Source: JAMLHH01 sp037189845
GTDB lineage: Bacteria; Bacteroidota; Bacteroidia; Chitinophagales; JADIYW01
Reading direction: 5' to 3'
NCBI GenBank assembly: GCA_037189845.1
Contig: JBBCIS010000008.1
Span: 372,001-436,000 of the forward strand
Length of the DNA stretch: 64,000 nt
The notes below the pieces were generated by a model. It saw only the letters and a list, made by a program, of their open reading frames with translations, was not told the origin of the DNA and ran no database searches. This document shows positions 9,390 to 18,461 of this stretch, piece by piece. Each line of letters starts with the position of its first letter. Positions within the stretch are counted from its first letter, which is position 1. Both the position numbers and the translations under genes were made by a program.

Positions 9390-9836
9390 TTAGTTTAATT
9401 TAAATGGATTTCCCTTACCGGTTTCTATAAAGGATTGCAGGCTGTCTGTAAATTGTTGCCAGCCGGCTTCACAAATATTGTAACATTCAATATGCTGTGT
9501 TAGACCGAAATGAGTCAGATGCAGCTCAGTTTTGTTATCAGCAGAAGATATTTCCCATACAATCCGGGTATTTATCCATTCTGTTTTATCCTTCAGCTCA
9601 GGAATATCAATCAGTGAATTAGTTACTCGCCAGACTACTTTTTCGTCAGGTATTAATTCTTCCACCAGCATTGTTTTGAAAATATTTGCACCAAAACGTA
9701 TAGTAAAAGCTTCTCCCTGCTGATTGGATTTGCCTTCAAACATTTCCGTCCACCATTTATCGATGGTATTCGTCAATGCTTCATAAATATTGTTATCTGT
9801 TGCCTTGAAAACAATCTTCTTTTTAAAATTGTCCAT
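9390..9836 (-). CDS. SRPBCC / AHSA1-like small ligand-binding protein
   Basis: 148 residues with the START/Bet v1 (SRPBCC) pattern: an initial strand and helix around IYEALTNTIDKWWTEMF, then repeated strands including KVVWRVTNS and TRIVWEISSADN, and a long C-terminal helix with FTDSLQSFIETGKG. Members resemble the Aha1 C-terminal domain and bind hydrophobic ligands; the specific role is unknown. A strong minus-strand terminator directly upstream separates it from the DUF3276 gene, so it needs its own promoter in the last 50 bases, which I could not identify. Confidence 0.85.
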   Translation of the reverse strand: MDNFKKKIVFKATDNNIYEALTNTIDKWWTEMFEGKSNQQGEAFTIRFGANIFKTMLVEELIPDEKVVWRVTNSLIDIPELKDKTEWINTRIVWEISSADNKTELHLTHFGLTQHIECYNICEAGWQQFTDSLQSFIETGKGNPFKLN

Positions 9837-9849
9837 ATACTTGCTATTA

Positions 9850-9874
9850 ATAAAAAAGAGCGCTTGATGCGCTC
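9850..9874 (-). terminator. Rho-independent terminator of the DUF3276 gene
   Basis: On the minus strand GAGCGC-ATCAA-GCGCTC is followed by TTTTTTA. It lies between the DUF3276 gene and the SRPBCC gene. Confidence 0.85.
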
Positions 9875-9886
9875 CTTTCTTATTTT

Positions 9887-10252
9887 TTAATCCCAGGATT
9901 CGTTTTGAGTAACTACCGGATTTTGTATTGAAAGAGATTCTCTTTTATTGCTTTCTGAATATTCTCCCTCTTCAAAATTATTGGGGTTTTCAAAATCAAA
10001 ATCGGGCAATAATTCAGTTTTTACGTAATCAATTGTATCCTGCAAAGTGTTGATGAACTTGACAAAATCTTCTTTGTAAACAAAGATTTTATGTCGTTCG
10101 TAGTCGTCATTGGGTAATTTTTTACTTTCAGTGATAGTAAGGAAGTAGTCGTTGTTTTTTGTAGTTCTTACATCAAAGAAATAGGTTCTTTTTTTTCCTG
10201 CTTTCAATCTCACAGAATGGACGTCATTACGATGCTTTGGTTCATTTTCCAC
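9887..10252 (-). CDS. PUR-family (DUF3276) nucleic-acid-binding protein
   Basis: 121 residues. The core VRLKAGKKRTYFFDVRTTKNNDYFLTITES is a typical PUR repeat and is followed by HKIFVYKEDFVKFINTLQ. The family is the bacterial form of Pur-alpha and is nearly universal in Bacteroidota; solved homologues fold as a whirly-like dimer that binds RNA and single-stranded DNA. The C-terminal 35 residues are acidic and low in complexity. It is a single gene with its own terminator. Its cellular role is not settled, although the family call is firm. Confidence 0.88.
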   Translation of the reverse strand: MENEPKHRNDVHSVRLKAGKKRTYFFDVRTTKNNDYFLTITESKKLPNDDYERHKIFVYKEDFVKFINTLQDTIDYVKTELLPDFDFENPNNFEEGEYSESNKRESLSIQNPVVTQNESWD

Positions 10253-10323
10253 TTATTGCAATTTTCGCGTGTTCAACAATAGTGTAAAAAAAGTAAAAAA
10301 TACTTAATTAAAAAAGCATTTTA

Positions 10324-12108
10324 TTACGAATTTACTTCTTCTTTCAATTGTAACTGATAGAGATCGTAATAAATGGACTTCCTGTCGTATAGTTCCTGAT
10401 GATGTCCGGTCTCCACTAACTCACCATCATCAAAGACCAGAATTTTATCAAAGTTCCTAATTGTAAACAATCTGTGCGTGATAGAAAAAACGGTCTTGTC
10501 TTTCCAGCTTTTTTCAAAATTGGATAAAATGACATTTTCAGTTTTGGCATCTACCGCAGACAAACAATCGTCCAGAATGATGACAGAAGGATTTTTTGTC
10601 AGTGCTCTCGCTATGCTGATTCTTTGTTTCTGACCACCGGAAAGCATGACGCCTCTTTCACCAACTACTGTGTCAAATTGTTTGGATAAGGAAAGTATAT
10701 CATCATACACACTGGCTATTTTGCTATAGTGTTCTACTGTAGCATCGTCAACTGTCGGCTCTCCGAATTTAATGTTATTTTTCACTGTATCAGAAAACAG
10801 GAATACTTCCTGCGGAACATAACCTATTTCGGAACGATACGGATTCAATTGGAGATCGCGGAAGGGCAATCCGTTGATGTAAATAGTCCCTGACGCAGGA
10901 TCGTAATTTCTCATGAGCAATTCTGCAACTGTACTTTTACCGGAAGCTGTTTTACCTACAATAGCTACTTTCTCACCTTCCTTTACCTCAAAAGAGACAT
11001 TCTTCAGTGCGACTATGCCAGTGTCAGGGTAAGTAAAGGTAACATTCTCGAAACGGATGGATTCTATATGATTGACTTCGTATTTCTGACCGCTGGTGAT
11101 TTCGGGTGGTGTCTGTAAGAATTCATTGATTCTTTTTTGTGATGCAGATGCTCTTTGTACCAGCGAAACAGCCCATCCGAGTGATGCGACCGGCCAGGTC
11201 AGCATATTGATATACACTACAAATTCAGCAATATTACCTGCAGTAAAGGTACCTTTTGCAACCTCAATACCGCCCATATAGATAGCCAGCAATGTACTCA
11301 CCCCTACAAGAAAGAGCATGAGCGGACCAAAAAATGATTCCACTTTAGCCAGTCCCAATGATTCTGTCCGGTATTTGGATGCGAGTTCCTCAAATTCTTC
11401 CTGCACCTGTTGATCTCTGGCGTAGCCCTGAATGACACGTATTCCTGAATAAGATTCCTGTGCTTTGGAAGTAAGCCCTGAAAGTGTCTTTTGAATACCT
11501 TCACTTCTGGCATTAACAGCTTTACTGACTTTGAAGATAGAATATGATAAAACCGGCAGCGGCAAAAGTGTCCAGAAAGTCAGGTAAGGATTGATCACCA
11601 GCATGGAATAAATCACCAGCGTAAAAGTGACCACCAGCCCGGAAATATACATAATGGCTGGTCCGGTGTACATTCTCACTCTGGAAACATCTTCGGAAAT
11701 GCGGGACATCATATCTCCGGTAGAATTTCTTTTGAAAAATGACGGAGTCAGGATCTGATAGTGCTGGTATAATTCGTTCTTCTGATCGTATTCAATATGT
11801 CTGGACATTACAATCAGTGTCTGACGCATGAGAAACATCAACGCTCCTCTGATGAGTGTAGTAATAATAATTAAAGAACAGATCACCACTATAAGGAGAA
11901 TCACCCAGTCATAAAACAGGTTACCTATCTCCAGTTTATTAAAGCTGTAAGCAAAAGGTAAATAGACCTGTATCTGTTCAATACCGATCCTGATCAGCTG
12001 AGGAAGAAACAACGAAAAAATATTGGAAGTAACGACAAAAATCATCCCCAATCCCAATAAAAAACGGTATTTATAGAGGTATTTATTCAGTGCAAATAAA
12101 GCATTCAT
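10324..12108 (-). CDS. MsbA-like ABC exporter (fused permease and ATPase)
   Basis: 594 residues: a six-helix type I exporter domain (about 1-310) and a nucleotide-binding domain with Walker A GKTASGKST, Q-loop YVPQEVF, signature LSGGQKQRIS and Walker B SVIILDDCLSAVD. The residue after the Walker B aspartate is Asp rather than the usual catalytic Glu, which is typical of the degenerate site in heterodimeric exporters. No partner half-transporter gene lies next to it. The substrate cannot be read; lipids or drugs are usual. It is a single gene, 72 bases downstream of the DUF3276 gene start. Confidence 0.88.
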   Translation of the reverse strand: MNALFALNKYLYKYRFLLGLGMIFVVTSNIFSLFLPQLIRIGIEQIQVYLPFAYSFNKLEIGNLFYDWVILLIVVICSLIIITTLIRGALMFLMRQTLIVMSRHIEYDQKNELYQHYQILTPSFFKRNSTGDMMSRISEDVSRVRMYTGPAIMYISGLVVTFTLVIYSMLVINPYLTFWTLLPLPVLSYSIFKVSKAVNARSEGIQKTLSGLTSKAQESYSGIRVIQGYARDQQVQEEFEELASKYRTESLGLAKVESFFGPLMLFLVGVSTLLAIYMGGIEVAKGTFTAGNIAEFVVYINMLTWPVASLGWAVSLVQRASASQKRINEFLQTPPEITSGQKYEVNHIESIRFENVTFTYPDTGIVALKNVSFEVKEGEKVAIVGKTASGKSTVAELLMRNYDPASGTIYINGLPFRDLQLNPYRSEIGYVPQEVFLFSDTVKNNIKFGEPTVDDATVEHYSKIASVYDDILSLSKQFDTVVGERGVMLSGGQKQRISIARALTKNPSVIILDDCLSAVDAKTENVILSNFEKSWKDKTVFSITHRLFTIRNFDKILVFDDGELVETGHHQELYDRKSIYYDLYQLQLKEEVNS

Positions 12109-12197
12109 CTGTCCGGCAAAGGTAATTAAAATGCTACTTCCTTTTAAGTATTTAACTCATTTTAAATCAATAAAAAAGATGGATCAGCACGTCAGAG

Positions 12198-12836
12198 TTA
12201 TTTTAGTATGTTATCTTTTTTAGTCCTCAGATTATTACCACCTATAATGATCAGACCGAAAACGGAATATGTGGCCAATGTCAGAAAAGTATTTCTCACC
12301 ACATCGAAAACCGGCATTGTTTTCAGATTGAAGATCGGGTAGGCATACTCATTTGTGATCAACCCGTTGACAAGTGTCAGTGTGGCATAAATGGCAGGAT
12401 ACCAGAGCCATTTGATGCTTTGGTTATAGCTCATCTTTTCTTTTGGCTCAAACAGCATCCAGTAAATAGTAAAAAGAGCAGGAGAGATGTAATGAAATAT
12501 CTTATCGGTTACCCATATTTTTCCGGTAGGATGCCATAAATGTGATAACGCAAAATGATAAACTACTCCTACAATTAAAATGTACACAACTATTGCACTC
12601 AATGAGCTATGTGTCGTTAGAAAGTTCTTTTTGTCCAGTGCCAGATTCCAGAGTGTGACACAAACCAGGATATTGGTCCAGATTGTCATATAAGATAATG
12701 ACATCTTAAATGAAGCAAACCAGCTCATACCATCAATATCAACTCTGTCTTTTATGATGAAAAATTGAACAATCAATCCAAATGTAACGACAGCAGTTGC
12801 GAAGATTTCGTAAGTTTTTTTGATAGAAAGGATCAT
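12198..12836 (-). CDS. Pr6Pr-family membrane protein
   Basis: 212 residues with about six hydrophobic helices and the family's characteristic loop SHLWHPTGKIWVTDKIFHYISP, followed by YPAIYATLTLVNG and NEYAYPIFN. The Pr6Pr family has conserved polar residues inside the membrane but no known function. Its ATG overlaps the stop of the HEAT-protein gene in an ATGA arrangement, so it is translationally coupled as the last gene of the M20-HEAT-Pr6Pr operon. Confidence 0.82.
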   Translation of the reverse strand: MILSIKKTYEIFATAVVTFGLIVQFFIIKDRVDIDGMSWFASFKMSLSYMTIWTNILVCVTLWNLALDKKNFLTTHSSLSAIVVYILIVGVVYHFALSHLWHPTGKIWVTDKIFHYISPALFTIYWMLFEPKEKMSYNQSIKWLWYPAIYATLTLVNGLITNEYAYPIFNLKTMPVFDVVRNTFLTLATYSVFGLIIIGGNNLRTKKDNILK

Positions 12837-13360
12837 GACTTTTTTCTTAATGTATTTAAAACTTTTTTCCCGCGGCTTTGTAAGGCCGGATCTTTTTTAT
12901 ACTCCAGTATTTCAGAAATGACAATATCCAGCTCATGACCTATTTCAGGATAAATCTTTGAATAGTTGTGCAGAATTGTCATACAGTTTGCTCTTTGAGC
13001 GCTTAAATGCTCATCAGAAGACAATATATTGAAGCAAACATCAATTATTCTTCCATGATAATCTTCCGGTAATGTGATATATTGGAATAATCTGGTAATA
13101 CTTCTGTGAATAGTTGGATGCAGCTCCTGTATATCTAATAAATTGATCAGATGAGTGAAATGAGGCTCAAATTGTCCTGTTCCTAACGGCGCAAGATAAC
13201 CCAGCACCCATGCTGCCCGGTATTGTGACTCTGATTTATTACTGATATCCAGCAGCTGTATCAGTTCAGGCAATTTCTCAGGATACTGAATAATATGACT
13301 GGCCAGGGCTTGCATATTTTCCTTACTTCTGTCGTTTAATAATTCAGATTCAAAATTCAT
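12833..13360 (-). CDS. HEAT-repeat-like helical protein
   Basis: 175 residues, all helical, arranged as about four helix pairs (ENMQALASHIIQ, SQYRAAWVLGYLAPL, HPTIHRSITRLFQYI, SAQRANCMTILHNYSK). This is the pattern of HEAT or Armadillo repeats, usually a protein-binding scaffold. There is no signal peptide, so it is probably cytosolic. It starts one base after the M20 peptidase stop and ends in an ATGA overlap with the Pr6Pr gene. The tight spacing suggests a shared job, though none is known. Confidence 0.65.
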   Translation of the reverse strand: MNFESELLNDRSKENMQALASHIIQYPEKLPELIQLLDISNKSESQYRAAWVLGYLAPLGTGQFEPHFTHLINLLDIQELHPTIHRSITRLFQYITLPEDYHGRIIDVCFNILSSDEHLSAQRANCMTILHNYSKIYPEIGHELDIVISEILEYKKDPALQSRGKKVLNTLRKKS

Positions 13361-13361
13361 T

Positions 13362-14804
13362 TTACAGATTTTTGATAAAGTCTACATAGAACCCTATTCC
13401 CTTTTTATAATCTTTCAGATTCAGGAACTCATCTACACCATGAAAACCCACCGGGTCAATCATTGGACTGAATTTGTAGATATTAGGTGTGACAATACCA
13501 AAATGTCTGGAATCTGTACCGGCAATCATCAGGAAAGGAGCTACAATTACACTATCAAAATTCAGCTGAATAGCATTCATGATATATCTGAAAGGCTCCG
13601 TATCTGAAGGAGATACACCGGTGGCTTCCTTTTGTTCCCGTAATGCAGTGACTTTAATCAGCGGATTATTGATCGCTTTTTCTGTGTGAGCAATTGCATC
13701 TGCTACACTCGTTCCCGGCAACAATCTGTAGTTAATAGTAGCTGTCACTATATTAGGGATCACATTAGCTTTTTCCCCGCCACGGATAATCGTTGGTACC
13801 ATCGTCGTTCTGATCATTGCGTCACTGGTAGGAGCAGAACTGTAAATATTGTAAATCAGTGGCTTAAATAACCACATATTGCTCATGGCCAGTCTGTTGA
13901 TGAAAACCGAATGCGGAGCAATATGCTCGATAAAATCTTTTACAGAAGGAGTGAGGGAAGGAGAAAATGGTTGCTCACTCAGATCCGACAATGCTTTGCT
14001 CATGACATTGACGGCATTTTCTTTTTCCGGCATAGAAGAGTGGCCACCCTCAATATTTAAGGAAAGTTCCACATTCAGAAATCCTTTTTCAGAAGTTCCT
14101 ATCAATGCTACAGGCTGATTTACTCCCGGCACTTTATCATTTGTCACAAAGCCGCCTTCATCCAATACAAATTCTGCCTGTATACCTCTGGAATGCATCA
14201 GCTCGGCTACTTTCTGAGCGCCGTTTGTACCACCGATTTCTTCATCATGACCAAAGACAAAATACAGGTCTCTTTTAGGCTTGAAGTTGCTTTTAAGCAG
14301 AAAATCAATAGATTCCAGTTGAGCCATCAGATTGATCTTATTATCTACAGCACCTCTGCCATACAACAAATCTCCTTTGATTACACCTTCAAAAGGAGGG
14401 ACCGTCCATAATGCTCTGGTGTCATCTGATACCGGTACGACATCCATGTGAGCAAGGAGTATCCCCGGCTTCAGAGTGCTGTCAGCACCTTTCCAATGCA
14501 ATACCATCGTATAGTTACTGACCAGCTCGACATCCAGATTATTAAAAACCAAAGGAAATGCTCCTCTCAGAAAATTGTGGAATTCAAGAAACGGCGTAAA
14601 GTCAATCTGTGCTGTGTCTTCATGAGAGATAGTTTGATAAGTCAATGATTGAGCAATACGCTGATCTGCACCTTGTATAGAAGAGATATCGGTTTTATTT
14701 CCTTCTGTTGGTAATTGTTTGGATGGGACTGTAAAAAAGTTAAAAAAGAGAATTCCGACAAGTACGACAAGAGCCAATAACAGTGTGAGCGCAATTTTTT
14801 TCAT
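13362..14804 (-). CDS. M20-family metallopeptidase, carboxypeptidase S-like
   Basis: 480 residues with one N-terminal hydrophobic helix (about 4-25) that is a signal anchor or signal peptide. Zinc-ligand motifs of the M20 family are clear: GILLAHMDVVPV, LYGRGAVDNK, the catalytic GHDEEIGG, and the C-terminal FGVDEF-type histidine in GFHGVDEFL. This pattern is closest to carboxypeptidase S and PM20D1, which split or form peptide or N-acyl amino acid bonds. The predicted location is the periplasmic face. It is the first gene of a three-gene unit. Confidence 0.88.
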   Translation of the reverse strand: MKKIALTLLLALVVLVGILFFNFFTVPSKQLPTEGNKTDISSIQGADQRIAQSLTYQTISHEDTAQIDFTPFLEFHNFLRGAFPLVFNNLDVELVSNYTMVLHWKGADSTLKPGILLAHMDVVPVSDDTRALWTVPPFEGVIKGDLLYGRGAVDNKINLMAQLESIDFLLKSNFKPKRDLYFVFGHDEEIGGTNGAQKVAELMHSRGIQAEFVLDEGGFVTNDKVPGVNQPVALIGTSEKGFLNVELSLNIEGGHSSMPEKENAVNVMSKALSDLSEQPFSPSLTPSVKDFIEHIAPHSVFINRLAMSNMWLFKPLIYNIYSSAPTSDAMIRTTMVPTIIRGGEKANVIPNIVTATINYRLLPGTSVADAIAHTEKAINNPLIKVTALREQKEATGVSPSDTEPFRYIMNAIQLNFDSVIVAPFLMIAGTDSRHFGIVTPNIYKFSPMIDPVGFHGVDEFLNLKDYKKGIGFYVDFIKNL

Positions 14805-14984
14805 AATAACTATTTCTGGGTAATGAAATTAATGTATTCAACTCAAAAAACACCTGAAAATGAAGTGGTTTTTATAAATTTTATGGGTTATCGACAGAAG
14901 CTTTACTATGTTATTCTAATAGAAGAAACCAGTATCGCATCTATACGAATTGATAGTAGACAGGATATTTTCTCCTGATAGTAC

Positions 14985-15014
14985 TTGGAAAAGAAAAAAG
15001 AATGACTACCTTTG
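14985..15014 (+). promoter_or_regulatory. Bacteroidota-type promoter of the SRP RNA
   Basis: TTG at 14985-14987, a 19-base spacer and TACCTTTG at 15007-15014 match the TTG-N19-TAnnTTTG layout. The predicted start point falls at the first base of the RNA's terminal stem. Confidence 0.8.
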
Positions 15015-15017
15015 CGC

Positions 15018-15113
15018 CGGGCAAGTCTTATACGACCAGCTCCTGATGAATCCCCCAGGGTCGGAAGGCAGCAAGGGTAATTGGTTGAGCGGTGCGATGT
15101 GAGTAACTTGCCT
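15018..15113 (+). ncRNA. ffs: Bacterial small signal recognition particle RNA (4.5S type)
   Basis: The apical domain is diagnostic: CAGGGTCGGAAGGCAGCAAGGG at 15056-15077 holds the GGAA tetraloop and the asymmetric and symmetric internal loops bound by the Ffh M domain. The outer ends GGCAAGT and ACTTGCC pair to close the hairpin, giving about 96 nucleotides without an Alu domain. It works with Ffh and FtsY to target membrane proteins. It has a near-consensus promoter directly upstream and lies alone in the spacer at 14805-15226, where I see nothing else. Confidence 0.95.
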
Positions 15114-15226
15114 ACTTTATTTTCAGAAGGTCTCTTAATTTCTGATTCGCTGAGAAGTTTATTCCTGCTTCATTCCAATTGTAAAACTTTCGTTCTGATT
15201 GCTGCTTAGGGTGATAAATTTAGCTG

Positions 15227-16186
15227 TTACATCCTGTGTTCCGAACGCTCTTTCTGGACTTTCAAAATATTGTTTTGTATGTCTTTCATGATCCAGGTAG
15301 CCCACCAGCTCGCATAGAAATTAAATGTAGTTTTCAGCTTGAAATTGCTGTATAAATGCAATCTGTAAGCAGATTCGTTGAGTCTTTCCAGTTCATACGT
15401 CCCATTCAATACATCAAAAAATTGTCCGCCGATGACTACATGTTCGTCCAGAGTCGTTGAAGGTATTTCATGCGGATATGCTTTAATGGTAAATACCATT
15501 TTCTGCTTGTCTTGATATTCTGTAACAGTTTCTTGAAAGATCAATCCATTTGTAAAAATCGCTTCTCTGTATCCGCCTACAGCCAGTGTATCCAATTCTG
15601 CGCTGAGTGGTCTTGGAAAACCAAGGAATTTATTGAGCCAGCCGCTATCTTCTTTAGCAGGAATTTCTTTTACTCTGGTGACATTATTCCAGATTGTTGT
15701 TGCATCTGATTGTATATCAATAAATGTATATGCTTTGTAAGATCCCGGAATAGATCCGATAGCTTGTTCTATGGGTGAAATTACAAGCGGCGCAAACATC
15801 AGCAATGAAATATACAGCCGATTATTTTTCTTTTTTCTGAACTTGAGATATGCACCTAATGCACCTCCCAATGAAGAAATTCCTAAAAAAAGAGGTAAAG
15901 CCATGATCCAGCATGCCCAACCTTCCCATGCAAAAAACAACGTAAAGATCATAAAAAGAATGACCGGAACCCAAGGAACAAAATATCTGTAAATCTTATT
16001 TTTTACATTTTCTTCAGGAGAAAAATATATGGCTATAGCTCCGACAATTGCAGGTCCTAAAAATAGAAACGTCACAGACATGACACTATAAAGCTTCTCC
16101 CATGAGTCGACTCCAAATACAATTCTTAGTCCTATTGCATAGAGTGCTGCTACGATGATTGCAATAAAGATTTTATTTCTGTACAT
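15227..16186 (-). CDS. Four-helix membrane protein with a cytosolic or periplasmic SRPBCC-like domain
   Basis: 319 residues. The first 150 contain four to five hydrophobic helices. The second half reads like an SRPBCC or polyketide-cyclase domain: IDIQSDATTIWNNVTRVKEI, then LFQETVTEYQDKQKMVFTI, and a final amphipathic helix with MKDIQNNILKVQKE. The fusion of membrane helices to SRPBCC is seen in several uncharacterised Bacteroidota proteins. It follows the MORN-repeat gene by five bases on the same strand, so the two form an operon. I cannot name a substrate. Confidence 0.65.
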   Translation of the reverse strand: MYRNKIFIAIIVAALYAIGLRIVFGVDSWEKLYSVMSVTFLFLGPAIVGAIAIYFSPEENVKNKIYRYFVPWVPVILFMIFTLFFAWEGWACWIMALPLFLGISSLGGALGAYLKFRKKKNNRLYISLLMFAPLVISPIEQAIGSIPGSYKAYTFIDIQSDATTIWNNVTRVKEIPAKEDSGWLNKFLGFPRPLSAELDTLAVGGYREAIFTNGLIFQETVTEYQDKQKMVFTIKAYPHEIPSTTLDEHVVIGGQFFDVLNGTYELERLNESAYRLHLYSNFKLKTTFNFYASWWATWIMKDIQNNILKVQKERSEHRM

Positions 16187-16191
16187 GAGTG

Positions 16192-17184
16192 TTATTTTTT
16201 ATTTCCGGGAAAATTGCTGAACTGATTGACGACATAAGGCATGCCTACCCGAATCGATCCATCTTCACCAATCCAGGGACCCATCAACCACAATGCTTCT
16301 GCTACTTTATACTCTAACAGCTGAAACGTTTCTTTTGAATGTTTCACTTTTGACAGTTTATCCGCATCATTGGTAATTGCAAATAATGTCAGAGATGGTT
16401 GAATTAAATCTTTAAAATCCTCATCTTTTATCATTTGAATGCTGCTGATTTCATTATTTTGAATATTAATTGTGGTGATTAAATCATGCTGAAGGTATGT
16501 TTCCCAGACGTCTACAGGAATTTCTACCAGATTGATATAAAAGTCATTGGCAAGAATATAGCCTTCCATCGGAGTGAGAGAAGCTGTATTTTCCTGCTCA
16601 GTGCGGTTCAGTATATACCATTCTTCTGTATTGTCATTTTGAAGGATAGCTGTTTTTGCAAAATATTGAGTGGGAGCGGACTGTTTCAGATATTTCTTAT
16701 TATCAAAATCATAGACAAAAAGCTCTTTTTTACCATTCCAGTCATATACTTTCCATATCCCTGAAGGAACACCATTTTCATATTTCCCGGTTTTAATGAG
16801 CGCATTTTTATCATTGTAATAATTCCAGACGCCACTCTTTTTCCCGTTGACAAAAGTTCCTTCCAATTTTTTCTTTCCGGTAGCAGGATAAAATATTCTG
16901 ACATTCCCATGCAATACACCATTGGAATAGTTGAACTCCCGGGCAGGATTTCCCTTTTTACTCCATGTCTTCCAGACGCCATCTTTTTTGCCGTCAATAA
17001 ATCTCCCTTGTTCTATTAGTTTTTTGTTGCAAATTCTTTGATATGAGCCATTCAAAGTGGGTTCTGTTTTTTCAAAAGTGTCCGTACATCCACAGTGTTT
17101 TAATACGACTGTATTTTGAGCATTTATCAATTGAAAAGTGAACAGTAGTGTCGCAAGTACCGGGATTTTTATATAACAATACAT
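16192..17184 (-). CDS. Exported MORN-repeat (YwqK-like) protein
   Basis: 330 residues with a signal peptide (cleavage near INAQ). Between residues about 35 and 155 there are at least five MORN/YwqK-type repeats of the form G-x-WK-x-Y/W...G (KDGVWKTWSKKGN, HGNVRIFYPATGK, KSGVWNYYNDKN, PSGIWKVYDWNGK). The C-terminal half is a separate unrecognised domain. Automatic pipelines often call such proteins YwqK-family antitoxins; no toxin gene is present here, so that label should not be trusted. It is the first gene of a two-gene unit. Confidence 0.75.
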   Translation of the reverse strand: MYCYIKIPVLATLLFTFQLINAQNTVVLKHCGCTDTFEKTEPTLNGSYQRICNKKLIEQGRFIDGKKDGVWKTWSKKGNPAREFNYSNGVLHGNVRIFYPATGKKKLEGTFVNGKKSGVWNYYNDKNALIKTGKYENGVPSGIWKVYDWNGKKELFVYDFDNKKYLKQSAPTQYFAKTAILQNDNTEEWYILNRTEQENTASLTPMEGYILANDFYINLVEIPVDVWETYLQHDLITTINIQNNEISSIQMIKDEDFKDLIQPSLTLFAITNDADKLSKVKHSKETFQLLEYKVAEALWLMGPWIGEDGSIRVGMPYVVNQFSNFPGNKK

Positions 17185-17315
17185 AAAGGATGAATATTTA
17201 AAGCATGCAATTTAAATGAAATCATGACAACATTTTCTATAGATACAGATATATTGAAAGGTAACTTTCTTAAACTCAGGAAGATTTTCTATTTTGCCAT
17301 ACAATCGTTATTAAA

Positions 17316-18344
17316 ATGAACCCTACAGCGCAAAAGCTATTAGATGCTCATGTAGCATATACCGTACAAAAACTTTCAGGATATCAGATTTCAAAAACCA
17401 TAGGAGAGGAGTCCCGGATCGTCTACAACTGGGTGGCTCAGCAAAATCTGTCAGATATTTTCTCTCAGGAAAGAGTCAAAGCATTCGGAGAAAGACTCAT
17501 TGAGGAATATGAGATCACTCAATCCACCAAAGATTATGTAGAATCCCTGGTCAAAGCAATTCTGGATGATATTGCTAAAGAAGATATAGAAATCGATGAT
17601 CTTATTACTAAAAGCACCTGGGACAGAATTGTCACTAAAATAGTAGAACAAAGAGAATTCAGAAATGAGCTGGTACGCAGGCTGACCTCGAATAAGGCTT
17701 ACGGAGAAATGCTCTCTGAAATCCTCTACAACAGCATCAAATCTTTTATGCAGCAATCTCCGATGGGCGGTGGCAGCAGCAGTGATAAAGGACTGGGTGG
17801 ATTATTCAGCGTAGGAAAGGGAATCCTTGGTGCAGCTCTTTCCGGAATGGAAGATACTATCGACAAAAATGTCAAAAAATTCCTTTCTGATAACATCAAT
17901 AAAACACTAAGAGACAGTGAGAAAATCATTCAGGCCCGATTAACAGATGAGAATATCAGAAAAACTGCCGACAAGATCTGGAATAAGCTGGATACGCTCA
18001 ATTTTAAAGAGCTGGCAGAAAAAGCAAAAAAATACTCATCAAGCGGAAAAGATACGAATTCTGACCTGGTTTCAGCAGTAGCACTGGAAGTAAAGAATGC
18101 CAAAGCGTTCAGACATATTACAGGTTTTGCTTTAAATCACTTCTACGAAACTTATGGAAATCAACCAATTAAAGTTTTATTTGATGGTTTGTTGATCACA
18201 GAAGATAAGGTTGTAAGAGAATCTATCAATATCGCTGAAGATATTCTGAATCAGATGAATAAAACCGGATTTCTGGAAGAAAGAGTACGCGAACACCTGA
18301 AAGGATTTTATGAAATTGAAGAAGTTCAAAGCATTCTTGGATAA
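17316..18344 (+). CDS. Uncharacterised helical protein
   Basis: 342 residues with no signal peptide and no clear membrane helix. It is largely alpha-helical and charged; a glycine- and serine-rich linker at about residues 150-172 (MGGGSSSDKGLGGLF) splits it in two helical halves. The region KGILGAALSGMEDTIDKNV could be an amphipathic or weakly hydrophobic segment. I do not recognise the family. It stands alone, reads divergently from the MORN gene, and ends 117 bases before the aminotransferase gene. Confidence 0.6.
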   Translation: MNPTAQKLLDAHVAYTVQKLSGYQISKTIGEESRIVYNWVAQQNLSDIFSQERVKAFGERLIEEYEITQSTKDYVESLVKAILDDIAKEDIEIDDLITKSTWDRIVTKIVEQREFRNELVRRLTSNKAYGEMLSEILYNSIKSFMQQSPMGGGSSSDKGLGGLFSVGKGILGAALSGMEDTIDKNVKKFLSDNINKTLRDSEKIIQARLTDENIRKTADKIWNKLDTLNFKELAEKAKKYSSSGKDTNSDLVSAVALEVKNAKAFRHITGFALNHFYETYGNQPIKVLFDGLLITEDKVVRESINIAEDILNQMNKTGFLEERVREHLKGFYEIEEVQSILG

Positions 18345-18461
18345 ATTGTTAGCCTCTAAATATTAGTTTATTTCAAGCCATTTATAGAACTAACAATTCA
18401 GTATCCGGCATTTTGTTGTCCCGATACCCAATACTATATACTCAATACTAATAAAAACATC

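Noticed and set aside
16192..17184. Toxin-antitoxin role for the MORN/YwqK-like gene
   Set aside because: No toxin partner lies next to it, and the protein has a signal peptide and MORN repeats, so the usual automatic label is not supported.
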